The position numbers and the translations under genes are program-made. A DNA stretch of 37,520 nucleotides from Mucilaginibacter flavidus (GTDB lineage: Bacteria; Bacteroidota; Bacteroidia; Sphingobacteriales; Sphingobacteriaceae): the NCBI RefSeq assembly GCF_024055575.1, contig NZ_JAMXOE010000036.1, positions 1 to 37,520 of the forward strand, given 5' to 3'. A model generated the notes under the pieces. The model saw nothing but the letters and a program-made list of their open reading frames with translations. It was not told the DNA's origin and made no database searches. Below are positions 15,405-22,992 of this stretch, piece after piece; the stretch's first letter is position 1; the number at the start of each line of letters is the position of its first letter.

Positions 15405-17591
15405 TCACAGTTTGAACTTAATTCCTCCATTAATCACAAAGCCATCCAGCGGCGCATAGATGTCCTTGAATATCGGGTCGGTAATACTGCCGGTGTATAT
15501 CGTGCCAAATTTCGTCTGTCGGGTATCGGTCAGGTTTTCAAAATTGACAAACAGCGAAAACCGTTCCCATATCTTTTCTGCCATCAGCCCTGCTGTCCAA
15601 TAACCCCGGCCAGTACTGCCGTCATTTAATAGCTGCGGGCTAAAATAATAGGCTTCCGCACCGATCTTGAATTTATCCTCGACCTCATAGACCAGCACAT
15701 TATTCAGCCTGTTTTTAGAAACCAAAGGGTAAGTTGATATGGTATTGTTCGTGTGCTGCATCACGTCAGCCAGTGTATAGCCCAGGAACAGCTTGAGGTT
15801 TCCATAAGTTAATTTAACATTGGTTTCCATTCCTTTTGTATTCAGGTCGCCCTGCGGTTGGAGATATTGCAGGTCACCGTTAGCCAACGGTGCCAATAGG
15901 ATTGGATTATTGACACGGGTATAAAAGAAAAGCTGGTTGACGCTGAAACTAACCTGGTCATTAAATAAGCCTGTTTTGTAAGTAATATCATAGTTGGCAC
16001 CATAAGAGCGTTCTGCTTTGGTGTTAGCCACATCTATCGGCAATACGTTCCTGAACTCAATGCGTTCAGCATCTTCGGTAAATACCGTTGGGGCTTTATA
16101 GCCTAAACCACCGCCCAAACGAGTAGAGAAATGCGGATTAATTTTATACAAGCCGGAAATACGGGGCAATACAAAAAATCCATATTCATTATGATAGTCG
16201 CCTCTTAAACCTGATTCCAACGTAAATTTATCTGTAGCGTTCCAGATGTTTTGAACAAATGTTCCTATGGTATTGTAGTTGTAAATGCGTAAAGGAAAAC
16301 TGCTGTTTTGATCTTCCCTAAAATTATCAGTTAAGTAGTTCAACCCAGCCACCCAATCTGTTTTCTCGCCATTATAGGCATAATTGGCTTCGCTGTAGGT
16401 AGATACCTGTACACCGGAAAATTGGTAGCCCGGCAAATTGATGCTACGGTTAAAATAGCTGACGCTATTTTTAATTATTAGCTTTTCTTTATCATTCAAT
16501 TTATGGTCTAATTCTACTTGCGAACTGTAACGTCCTGTTTTGTTTAGTTCATAGTAAGAATGCTGCGCATCACCATCACCTTTGAGGTACTGCATATCAC
16601 CCCCGATGCGGGTTTCAGCTGTAGCGTTGACGCCAGTAATTAAAGTGGTATTCTTATCCGGGTAAAAGAACAACTTTGGATTTAAGGTATAGCGGTTATA
16701 CCGGGGTATGGCTGATAATCCGATATTTGATGGGTCATAAGGTGTGCCATGATTATAAGCTGCATAAACTGTCGCGCCGATCTTGGCAAACTTTTGGGAA
16801 TAAAAGCCACTGGCATCTAATCCTAATGCCGAGTTGCCATTCAGTAAAAAGTCCAGGTGCCGTTCATCCGTAGGGGTTTTGCTCACCAGGTTGACCAAAC
16901 CTGCAATAGCGCCACCACCATACAAAGTTGAGGATGACCCCTTAATTACTTCCACCTGTTTTAAATCAAGCGGGGCGATCTGCAATAGCCCCAACCCGCC
17001 GGAAAAGCCGGAGTATAAGGGAAATCCGTCTCGGATGATCTGCGTGTATTTACCGTCCAACCCTTGTATGCGGATACTGGAATTGCCGCTGGTAGCCGAA
17101 GTTTGTTGCGTTTGGATACCGGTACTTTCAGCCAGCATCATACGTATATCGCCGGGTTTCATGTTGCCCTTTTCCTCCAGTTCTTCGCCGGAAATTACTT
17201 CGATACGGGTAGGAATATTTGCGATAGTGCGGCTGCTTCGGGTTGCACCAATTACCACTACTTCCAGTTCCTTGCCCTCACCTTTGCCCGCTGATTGCAA
17301 TAAGATCAGCATGGGCGCGGTTTGTGTTAATGGAAATGTTAGTGTGTCCAGTCGGGTTTCATAACCAACATAACTATACAGGACGACCTGTTTTCCGTTT
17401 GGTATTTTTGTAAGCATCAATAGCCCGGCGGTATCAGACGAAGCGCCGACGGGTGTGCCTTGAATAGATGCGGTCGCGCCAATTAACGTTTCGTTTGTTT
17501 TGGCATCTTTGATGATCGCCTTGAAAGTATTTTGAGAATAAGCTATAGCAGTATAAAGCAGTGCCGCCATAAACACGATTATTTTTTTCAT
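15405..17591 (-). CDS. TonB-dependent receptor (CirA/BtuB-like)
   Basis: The 728-residue protein starts with a signal peptide (MKKIIVFMAALLYTAIAYSQ). It then has a carboxypeptidase-regulatory-like domain (about 22-105), a plug (about 110-235, with VISGEELEE, IRIQGLDGKYTQIIRDG, VEVIKGSSSTLYGGGAIAGLVNL) and a barrel ending VINGGIKFKL. The plug is of the common siderophore/cobalamin/metal type. It is transcribed towards the plus-strand cluster and lies 58 bases downstream of a related small Cys-rich protein, the same pairing seen at the other edge of the island. Iron or copper complexes are likely substrates; which one is unknown. Confidence 0.88.
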   Translation of the reverse strand: MKKIIVFMAALLYTAIAYSQNTFKAIIKDAKTNETLIGATASIQGTPVGASSDTAGLLMLTKIPNGKQVVLYSYVGYETRLDTLTFPLTQTAPMLILLQSAGKGEGKELEVVVIGATRSSRTIANIPTRIEVISGEELEEKGNMKPGDIRMMLAESTGIQTQQTSATSGNSSIRIQGLDGKYTQIIRDGFPLYSGFSGGLGLLQIAPLDLKQVEVIKGSSSTLYGGGAIAGLVNLVSKTPTDERHLDFLLNGNSALGLDASGFYSQKFAKIGATVYAAYNHGTPYDPSNIGLSAIPRYNRYTLNPKLFFYPDKNTTLITGVNATAETRIGGDMQYLKGDGDAQHSYYELNKTGRYSSQVELDHKLNDKEKLIIKNSVSYFNRSINLPGYQFSGVQVSTYSEANYAYNGEKTDWVAGLNYLTDNFREDQNSSFPLRIYNYNTIGTFVQNIWNATDKFTLESGLRGDYHNEYGFFVLPRISGLYKINPHFSTRLGGGLGYKAPTVFTEDAERIEFRNVLPIDVANTKAERSYGANYDITYKTGLFNDQVSFSVNQLFFYTRVNNPILLAPLANGDLQYLQPQGDLNTKGMETNVKLTYGNLKLFLGYTLADVMQHTNNTISTYPLVSKNRLNNVLVYEVEDKFKIGAEAYYFSPQLLNDGSTGRGYWTAGLMAEKIWERFSLFVNFENLTDTRQTKFGTIYTGSITDPIFKDIYAPLDGFVINGGIKFKL

Positions 17592-17648
17592 TAAAGTATA
17601 TGATTAAGTTAAGACAGAAGAATCAGCCTTTGGGCTGTAAAACATCCG

Positions 17649-17966
17649 TTAACTTATTTTAGGGGGGAGCCAAATGGAACGGACTACTTTCTCAATGTAC
17701 GGCTGGTGATAAACAGCGTGATACCGAGTATGATTTTCAGGGATAATCAGCGAATTGATAGTTATTGGTTTCGATATGATGAAACCAACGCAAGAACCGC
17801 AGGTAAAAAAAGGAGAACAGCCGGGGCATTCTTTTTCCTTCACAGGGGATTTATCCGACAATTCTTTTTTAGTAGCTATTTTCCCCTGACAGTCATTATC
17901 TAAACAACAAGGCTTTGTTGAAAGTACGATAACGTATAAAGATAATATTACGCATATTAATTTCAC
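17649..17966 (-). CDS. Small Cys-rich exported protein, DUF6660-like (paralogue of the gene at 7557)
   Basis: The 105-residue product starts with a hydrophobic segment (MKLICVILSLYVIVLSTKPCC). A Cys cluster follows (CPGCSPFFTCGSCVGF), and it ends WLPPKIS, matching the layout of the protein at 7557-7904. I place both in or near DUF6660. The start is GTG at 17966. A TAAGTTTG box lies four bases upstream on the minus strand and no other start is in frame. It is the first gene of a two-gene unit with the TonB receptor 58 bases downstream. A periplasmic metal-handling role is inferred from Cys spacing and context. Confidence 0.7.
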   Translation of the reverse strand: MKLICVILSLYVIVLSTKPCCLDNDCQGKIATKKELSDKSPVKEKECPGCSPFFTCGSCVGFIISKPITINSLIIPENHTRYHAVYHQPYIEKVVRSIWLPPKIS

Positions 17967-17970
17967 TACA

Positions 17971-17978
17971 CAAACTTA
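17971..17978 (-). promoter_or_regulatory. Bacteroidota -7 box TAAGTTTG
   Basis: It fits TAnnTTTG on the minus strand and ends four bases before the GTG start at 17966. The spacing is the same as at 10832 and nearly the same as at 7544. Confidence 0.55.
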
Positions 17979-18568
17979 TAGGTTTATTTCAAATCACTGG
18001 TCATACCTGGCTATTATTGTTGAAAGAATTCCGGCAAAATATAATTTTAAATGAAAAAACCTCGCAAGTACATCGGTACTTGCGAGGTTTTGTACTCCAA
18101 AAGGTATTAATAACCGGACGCTTTTTAGAGGATATACAGCTTTTAGGCCGTTTAATCGCATAAAATGAGGTAGGTGGCGGGAAACATATTCGGACGTTTT
18201 TATAGTATTTTAATCGAAATGTTTACTTTTTGGCTTCAGACGATATTAGTACTTGGCCATGTATTCTGCATTACTTAATGAATAAGCTCTCAGAAACTAA
18301 TCTGGAGAATTTTTGTAAAACATTGATTTCATCTGGTATAAAAAAATTCAAATAAAAATCCCATATGGGATAAATTGTGGAGCCAATGCCAAAATAGTCG
18401 ATTTAATCACGAGAACGAATTAATAAAAAATATAATTCATAAAACATATTTTCCAATTATAAAATTGAAGAGGATGTCTAAAATACCCCCTCCATAATCA
18501 ATTCCATTATCTCAAATCTTGATTAAATAGTATATTTATAAATTATTGATTTACAACCTATAAATCTT
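17979..18568. other. 590-base intergenic region between metal island and defence island
   Basis: It contains the right copy of the island-flanking repeat (18058-18199). The rest, 18200-18568, is AT-rich with no supported gene. The promoter of the MazG-like gene must lie in it, but I see no clear TAnnTTTG near the start. Confidence 0.5.
18058..18199. repeat. Right copy of the direct repeat flanking the metal island
   Basis: A perfect 14-base stem (AACCTCGCAAGTAC, 18058-18071, with GTACTTGCGAGGTT, 18076-18089, loop ATCG) is followed by TTGTACTCC (18090-18098) and 101 bases aligned without gaps to the left copy, ending CGGACGTTT. Read on the minus strand, the hairpin is followed by T6 and looks like an intrinsic terminator. 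Confidence 0.85.
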
Positions 18569-19441
18569 ATGGAATTTAGTAAATATCAACAGGAGGCAAT
18601 AAAAACAAGGCAACCCTATCCTAAAGAACATGACATCATTGTTCCCTTTTTAGGAATTGTTGGTGAAACAGGTTCGGTAATATCTGAATTGAAGAAAAAA
18701 ATCAGAGATGGCGAATCCTACCTTAGTTTCAAAAAGAACTTGACTATCGAATTAGGGGATGTTTTGTGGTATATAGCAAACATTGCTTCTCAAAATGAGT
18801 TGAGTCTGGAAGATATTGCAGCTATAAATCTTGAAAAAATCCAAGATCGTTGGATCAATGAAGGAGATGACCACTTTATCATTATTGATGAGGGGTACCC
18901 AGAAGAAGAGCGTTTTGAACCCGAATTTGAAATCACATTTAAGGAATATTCGGAAAAGGGAAAAACAAAAGTTGAAATTTTAAAATCGGGAGTAAGAATT
19001 GGAGACCCTATTACCGATAACTCTTATGAAAATGATCAATATCGTTATCATGATATTTTTCACTTTGGTTATATAGCATATTTGGGATGGTCACCGGTAA
19101 TAAGAAAACTGTTAAGCAATAAGCGAAAAAGTAAAGATGTTATTGATGAAGTGGAAGATGGTGCTCGGTCAGCAATTACTGAAGAACTGATAACCCTATT
19201 GATTTTTACCCACTCACAAAATCATGATCTATTTAAATATACCGAAAGAGTGGATACTGAAATTCTTGATTTAGTTCAAAAATTAGTTGCCGATATTGAA
19301 GTCAAGGTAATAAGGAAAAAACAATGGGAAATTGCAATTCTCGGTTCTTATAAAGTCTTTCATGAATTGGTAAAGAATAAGGGTGGCCGGGTCAACGTTT
19401 CCTTGAAAAACCGTAAATTAACTTACATGGGTAAGAATTAA
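18569..19441 (+). CDS. MazG-like nucleotide pyrophosphohydrolase, probably two MazG-type helical units
   Basis: The 290-residue protein has an N-terminal MazG-like domain: GIVGETGSVISEL (residues 29-41) and ELGDVLWYIANIA (61-73), with Glu33, Glu40, Glu61 and Asp64 in metal-ligand positions. The Glu usual in GEAGEV is Ser36 here. MazG enzymes remove pyrophosphate from (d)NTPs. A C-terminal helical region (about 155-260) with YRYHDIFHFGYIAYLGWSPV and ARSAITEELITLLIF resembles a second all-alpha NTP-pyrophosphatase unit. It is the first gene of a three-gene operon; its last base is the first base of the ThyA-like start. Adjusting the nucleotide pool, or clearing a modified nucleotide, would fit the company it keeps. 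Confidence 0.8.
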   Translation: MEFSKYQQEAIKTRQPYPKEHDIIVPFLGIVGETGSVISELKKKIRDGESYLSFKKNLTIELGDVLWYIANIASQNELSLEDIAAINLEKIQDRWINEGDDHFIIIDEGYPEEERFEPEFEITFKEYSEKGKTKVEILKSGVRIGDPITDNSYENDQYRYHDIFHFGYIAYLGWSPVIRKLLSNKRKSKDVIDEVEDGARSAITEELITLLIFTHSQNHDLFKYTERVDTEILDLVQKLVADIEVKVIRKKQWEIAILGSYKVFHELVKNKGGRVNVSLKNRKLTYMGKN

Positions 19442-20169
19442 TGGCACAGTTATTCCAGTTTAATACTTGTTTCGAAGCCTGGTATTCGATTGCGACAAAT
19501 CTGCTCAATAATAGAGAGGGGAGTAACTTTTTAATTGAAATTGACAATCCTTGTGAATATAATGAATTAGACGAATGGTTAGTTAGATATAATCCGGCAT
19601 CCGTTTCAAAAAATGCAAAGCATCAACTGAATAATATCATTAATACTATTTTTCCCTATAAACTCTCGTTAAGGGTTAACAATAGGGGTGAGCTTTATAA
19701 TACGTATTTAGCAATATATAATCGTTCAAGGAGATTGGGAAATCAAAAGTGGGGAACATACTTCGAAAGATTAATTAATTATCCAAACAGCAATAGAGTT
19801 GGTGATGGAAGTAATCAATTGGAAAATGCTATAAGAGCCTTAAATAGTAATTCCAACTGCAGGAATTATATTACATTCCACTTGACATCAGCTAATATTG
19901 AATCGAATGCCAGGCCAATGGGAGCGCCCTGCTGGCAGTTCGGGGAATTGGTAAAAAATGGGAATAGTATTGACCTAATTGCTGTGTATAGGAACCATGA
20001 TTATTTTTATAAAGCATTTGGTAATTTCATTGGGCTTTCACGATTACTGCAATATATTTGTATGCAATCAAATAAGGAGCCCGGAAAATTGATTATTCAT
20101 TCTACCCACGCTTACTATAACTCATCAAAAAAGGATTTAAGACAATTATTAAGTGGAGGAATTATTTAA
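19441..20169 (+). CDS. Thymidylate-synthase-like protein (ThyA superfamily), divergent and short
   Basis: The 242-residue protein carries the ThyA active-site series in order. Catalytic Cys164 is in GAPCWQF, YRNHD (Arg184, Asp187) matches ThyA YQRSxD, and Asn195 in KAFGNFIG sits at the position of E. coli Asn177. THAYYN (His223, Tyr225) matches the nucleotide-binding HxY. Asn at that site favours a uracil base over cytosine; dCMP hydroxymethylases have Asp. The N-terminal part is unlike ThyA, and the roughly 50-residue C-terminal tail that closes over folate is missing. It may therefore do different chemistry, for example hydroxymethylation or another C5 addition, or only bind nucleotide. It overlaps the MazG-like gene by one base and the UDG gene by 17. 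Confidence 0.78.
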   Translation: MAQLFQFNTCFEAWYSIATNLLNNREGSNFLIEIDNPCEYNELDEWLVRYNPASVSKNAKHQLNNIINTIFPYKLSLRVNNRGELYNTYLAIYNRSRRLGNQKWGTYFERLINYPNSNRVGDGSNQLENAIRALNSNSNCRNYITFHLTSANIESNARPMGAPCWQFGELVKNGNSIDLIAVYRNHDYFYKAFGNFIGLSRLLQYICMQSNKEPGKLIIHSTHAYYNSSKKDLRQLLSGGII

Positions 20170-21289
20170 TAAAATTAATGAACAGGAGTTTGATAATCTT
20201 TGTAATAGCGTTAAAAGCTGTGAACTGTGCCCCCGAATGGCTTCAAGCCAAAGAATTTTAAGTCGAGCCTCGGGCTCCGTTTCAGCGAAAATTATGTTCA
20301 TTGCAGAAGCTCCAGGTCGGTTAGGGGCCGACCAATCTGCAATTCCTTTGCACGGGGACAAAACAGGACACAACTTTGAGGCGTTATTGAAATTTGCAAA
20401 TCTGGAAAGGTCAGAACTCTTTATAACAAACGCGGTACTCTGTAATCCAAGAGATACTGATGGAAATAATTCCACGCCCACGAAATCGGAGATATTTAAC
20501 TGTACAAAATTTCTTAAAAGTCAGATTGAATTAATTAATCCTGAGATTATTGTAACTCTCGGTGCTACAGCTTTACATGCGCTAAATTTAATAGAACCTC
20601 ATAGCCTATCATTAAAGATAAATGTAAGGACAGTTAATACCTGGCTGCAAAAAAAATTAATTCCCCTTTATCATCCAGGTCAGAGAGCGATGCTTCACAG
20701 GAGTTTGGCAAATCAACGATCAGACTACCAATTTGTTAATGATACTTTCAAGCAACTATCAAGAAAAACATCCTATCGCATTTCTAAAACATCCTTACTA
20801 AAAGAAGATATATTAGCGATAGTGTCTTACATACTAAATAAACAAAAGCTTACCTATTTTGCCCTTCACAAAATTTTTTACCTCATTGAATATAATAGTT
20901 TTTTGAACTTTGGACATAGGTTAACCACCGCTTACATAATCCGACAGAAAGATGGGCCCTACTGCACGGATTTGCATATTAATCGGCTAAGAAATAGTAT
21001 TGATGGACTACAAACAAAATTTATTTCAAAAACCAGTTTTGTAGTTTATAAAGAAAAGGAATCTTTATTTGCTTCAACGGACGATTTATCTGATAAGTTG
21101 TCTGACGAAACCACAAAAATGATTGATTATGTATTAGAAAAATATGGGGCTAAAAGCAATGCATCACTTAAAAGAAGCGTTTATTTCACCAGACCTATGC
21201 GTAACATTTTATTTTATGAGAACAATCATAAAATAAATTTATATAACACACCAATCCAGTTTGTTGATCAATTTACATTAGCTACTTAA
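20153..21289 (+). CDS. Family-4-like uracil-DNA glycosylase fused to a SocA/Panacea (DUF4065)-like domain
   Basis: Residues 15-205 form a family-4-type UDG with iron-sulfur ligands Cys23, Cys26, Cys97 and Cys117 (CELC...LCNPR...FNC). Its motifs are FIAEAPG (49-55) and LYHPGQR (172-178). It should cut uracil or a related base from DNA. Residues 215-350 (KLTYFALHKIFYLIEYNSF...GPYCTDLHINRL) resemble the Panacea/SocA domain, an antitoxin-type or adaptor domain. The fusion makes it 378 residues, about twice a normal family-4 UDG. The start is GTG, inside the end of the ThyA-like gene. It converges with the PIN gene, overlapping it by eight bases. The UDG part is firm; the Panacea call is from the helix pattern and less certain. 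Confidence 0.8.
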   Translation: MEELFNKINEQEFDNLCNSVKSCELCPRMASSQRILSRASGSVSAKIMFIAEAPGRLGADQSAIPLHGDKTGHNFEALLKFANLERSELFITNAVLCNPRDTDGNNSTPTKSEIFNCTKFLKSQIELINPEIIVTLGATALHALNLIEPHSLSLKINVRTVNTWLQKKLIPLYHPGQRAMLHRSLANQRSDYQFVNDTFKQLSRKTSYRISKTSLLKEDILAIVSYILNKQKLTYFALHKIFYLIEYNSFLNFGHRLTTAYIIRQKDGPYCTDLHINRLRNSIDGLQTKFISKTSFVVYKEKESLFASTDDLSDKLSDETTKMIDYVLEKYGAKSNASLKRSVYFTRPMRNILFYENNHKINLYNTPIQFVDQFTLAT

Positions 21290-21791
21290 TGGATTCTTCT
21301 TGTTCCCATTTTTTTATTCTTTTATGGCAGTCATCCTTGGGAAGTCTGTCATTATAAGATAAGAGCAACTCCATTCTATCGACCGCGTAGGTTGTTGAAA
21401 TTAGTTCATTTTCAAGAAATATGTCAAATAACCAAATTATCCCTTCAGCACTCAACTGCTTGCTTTCACAATAATCTTTTAATTTATTATCTCCTGAAAT
21501 TACAAAAACTTGCTGTTTTATTGCATAATAATAAACGGTTTTATCGGCAGCCTCTAACCCGACAGGTAGGATTAAATTTCCGATCTCAACTATTTCCTCA
21601 AAACTAAAATTGTAAACAATCAATTTTTTCACCAAAACAAATGGCTTTAACTCATCTTTCTGGAGCGTATTGAGTTGATCATAAACCTCTCTTGTTGTGT
21701 GAATCTCATAGCCGAAACCAAATAAATGTTGTATCAACCCTAAAGCGATAAGGTCAATAAAGATATTTGCATCGGTAATAGCGGCTTTCAT
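21282..21791 (-). CDS. PIN-domain protein paired with an XRE-ImmA/IrrE regulator
   Basis: The 169-residue product has the PIN acidic residues: Asp7 in ITDANIFIDL, Glu35 in TTREVYDQL, Asp83 in EAADKTVYYYA, and Asp101 in ISGDNKL. It is of the type often found after an XRE/ImmA-IrrE gene, where the two behave as a toxin and its regulator. It starts 14 bases after the regulator stop, in the same operon. The expected activity is RNA cleavage. Its 3' end overlaps the convergent UDG gene. Confidence 0.8.
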   Translation of the reverse strand: MKAAITDANIFIDLIALGLIQHLFGFGYEIHTTREVYDQLNTLQKDELKPFVLVKKLIVYNFSFEEIVEIGNLILPVGLEAADKTVYYYAIKQQVFVISGDNKLKDYCESKQLSAEGIIWLFDIFLENELISTTYAVDRMELLLSYNDRLPKDDCHKRIKKWEQEESIK

Positions 21792-21805
21792 CAGTTTTGG
21801 ATATT

Positions 21806-22864
21806 TTAAGCATGAGGTTGAACATCCAAATACTGGCTTCTAAAATCACTAAGGGTTTGGTTATTTAATGCGGCAGCTTTAGTTGAAGATATAATTTCTT
21901 GTGCAACGGCCCGCATGAGTAATTGAATAAATCGGTCAGATTCTTCTTTGCCCTCATACCCATATTTTTCGTATGATTTTAATTGTTGATTATACCTGAT
22001 AAGGAAATATTTCAAATATGAATCGCTAATTAAATCCATTGATCGGGCTTTATACATGATGGCCGTTAATGAAATGCCATGATATTTTTTTATTGATTGT
22101 AGTTCCCTGGTAAAAACCGTTTTTCGTTTGCCTCCAAAATATTCCATTATTTTTTCATTGGGCAAGAGCATTGTTCCTGCAAAAGCATCACATAATTTTT
22201 CAGCTTGTTTTTCGTCAAAAGAGGAAAGATCTGTAAACAGGTGACATAATTCATGTAGGACAGTGAAACGTTTACGAACAAGGGGAATATCAGGGTGATC
22301 ATTAAAAACGATTACACAAATGCGACCACTAATAATAGTTGATAAACCGGAAAAAGATGGGTCAGCAATAACACGATAGACTTTTATGTTATTTTCTTCT
22401 AATAATTCAATACAATTATAAATAGGATCAGATCCTATTTTTAACAATTCACGCATGTGTTTTGCAGCCAGACTAATTTCATCAGGATGATTTATTTGAA
22501 ATGATCTAAATTCAAAGGGCATCGATTCGTTTAATCCCAGCAAGCTCTCTAATTCCAGATAACGTTCAAGATATTCGATGGTCGAACTTTTGACCTTTTC
22601 CTGTTCCTTAACAGGTAGTTTCTTTAATTTTCTAAATTCAACCTGATCCAGAATTACGGCATTGTCTTTAAAAAAATAATCCAGGGTAACATTCAGGGAT
22701 TGACACAATTGGGATAAAATATCGCTGTCAGGGGACTGCTCACCAGTCTCTAAACGGTTTAGTGCTTGTTTGGATAAAGAGCCGTTTAAAATGTCTGATA
22801 AATCCTGTAGAGACAGCCCATTCATTTTCCGGGCATTTTTTAATCTTTCAGGAAATTGCTTCAT
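21806..22864 (-). CDS. XRE-family regulator with ImmA/IrrE metallopeptidase domain
   Basis: The 352-residue protein begins with a helix-turn-helix of the Cro/C1 type (residues 5-65, LKNARKMNGLSLQDLSDILNG...LNRLETGEQSP). It continues with an ImmA/IrrE zinc peptidase domain bearing HELCH (204-208) and LCDAFAGTMLLP (about 221-232). Such proteins cut a repressor or antitoxin under stress, here perhaps acting on its own operon. It heads the two-gene unit with the PIN gene and is divergent from the Thoeris region. The inverted repeat at 22914-22951 lies between them and is a plausible binding site. Confidence 0.88.
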   Translation of the reverse strand: MKQFPERLKNARKMNGLSLQDLSDILNGSLSKQALNRLETGEQSPDSDILSQLCQSLNVTLDYFFKDNAVILDQVEFRKLKKLPVKEQEKVKSSTIEYLERYLELESLLGLNESMPFEFRSFQINHPDEISLAAKHMRELLKIGSDPIYNCIELLEENNIKVYRVIADPSFSGLSTIISGRICVIVFNDHPDIPLVRKRFTVLHELCHLFTDLSSFDEKQAEKLCDAFAGTMLLPNEKIMEYFGGKRKTVFTRELQSIKKYHGISLTAIMYKARSMDLISDSYLKYFLIRYNQQLKSYEKYGYEGKEESDRFIQLLMRAVAQEIISSTKAAALNNQTLSDFRSQYLDVQPHA

Positions 22865-22913
22865 ATGTAATATTCTGCCATAAAAGTAAAGTTATTATCG
22901 ATGTAATTTTTCT

Positions 22914-22951
22914 TTTGGACGAATTTATAAAATAATTCTATTTTGTCCAAA
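22914..22951. promoter_or_regulatory. Inverted repeat TTTGGAC...GTCCAAA, candidate XRE operator
   Basis: Perfect 7-base arms at 22914-22920 and 22945-22951 are extended by GAATT/AATTC inside. The site lies in the divergent promoter region, 50 bases from the XRE gene start and nine bases upstream of a plus-strand -7 box. Binding is inferred. Confidence 0.5.
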
Positions 22952-22959
22952 TGTTATTA

Positions 22960-22967
22960 TAGCTTTG
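22960..22967 (+). promoter_or_regulatory. Bacteroidota -7 box TAGCTTTG
   Basis: It fits TAnnTTTG, 25 bases ahead of the ATG at 22993. It would start the transcript for the small 57-residue protein and perhaps the whole Thoeris locus. Confidence 0.5.
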
Positions 22968-22992
22968 TGTTGTAACAAAAATACATACAATC

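Noticed and set aside
16834..17364. 176-codon plus-strand frame opposite the TonB receptor
   Set aside because: It is the antisense of the well-supported receptor plug, rich in Ser/Pro as antisense frames are.
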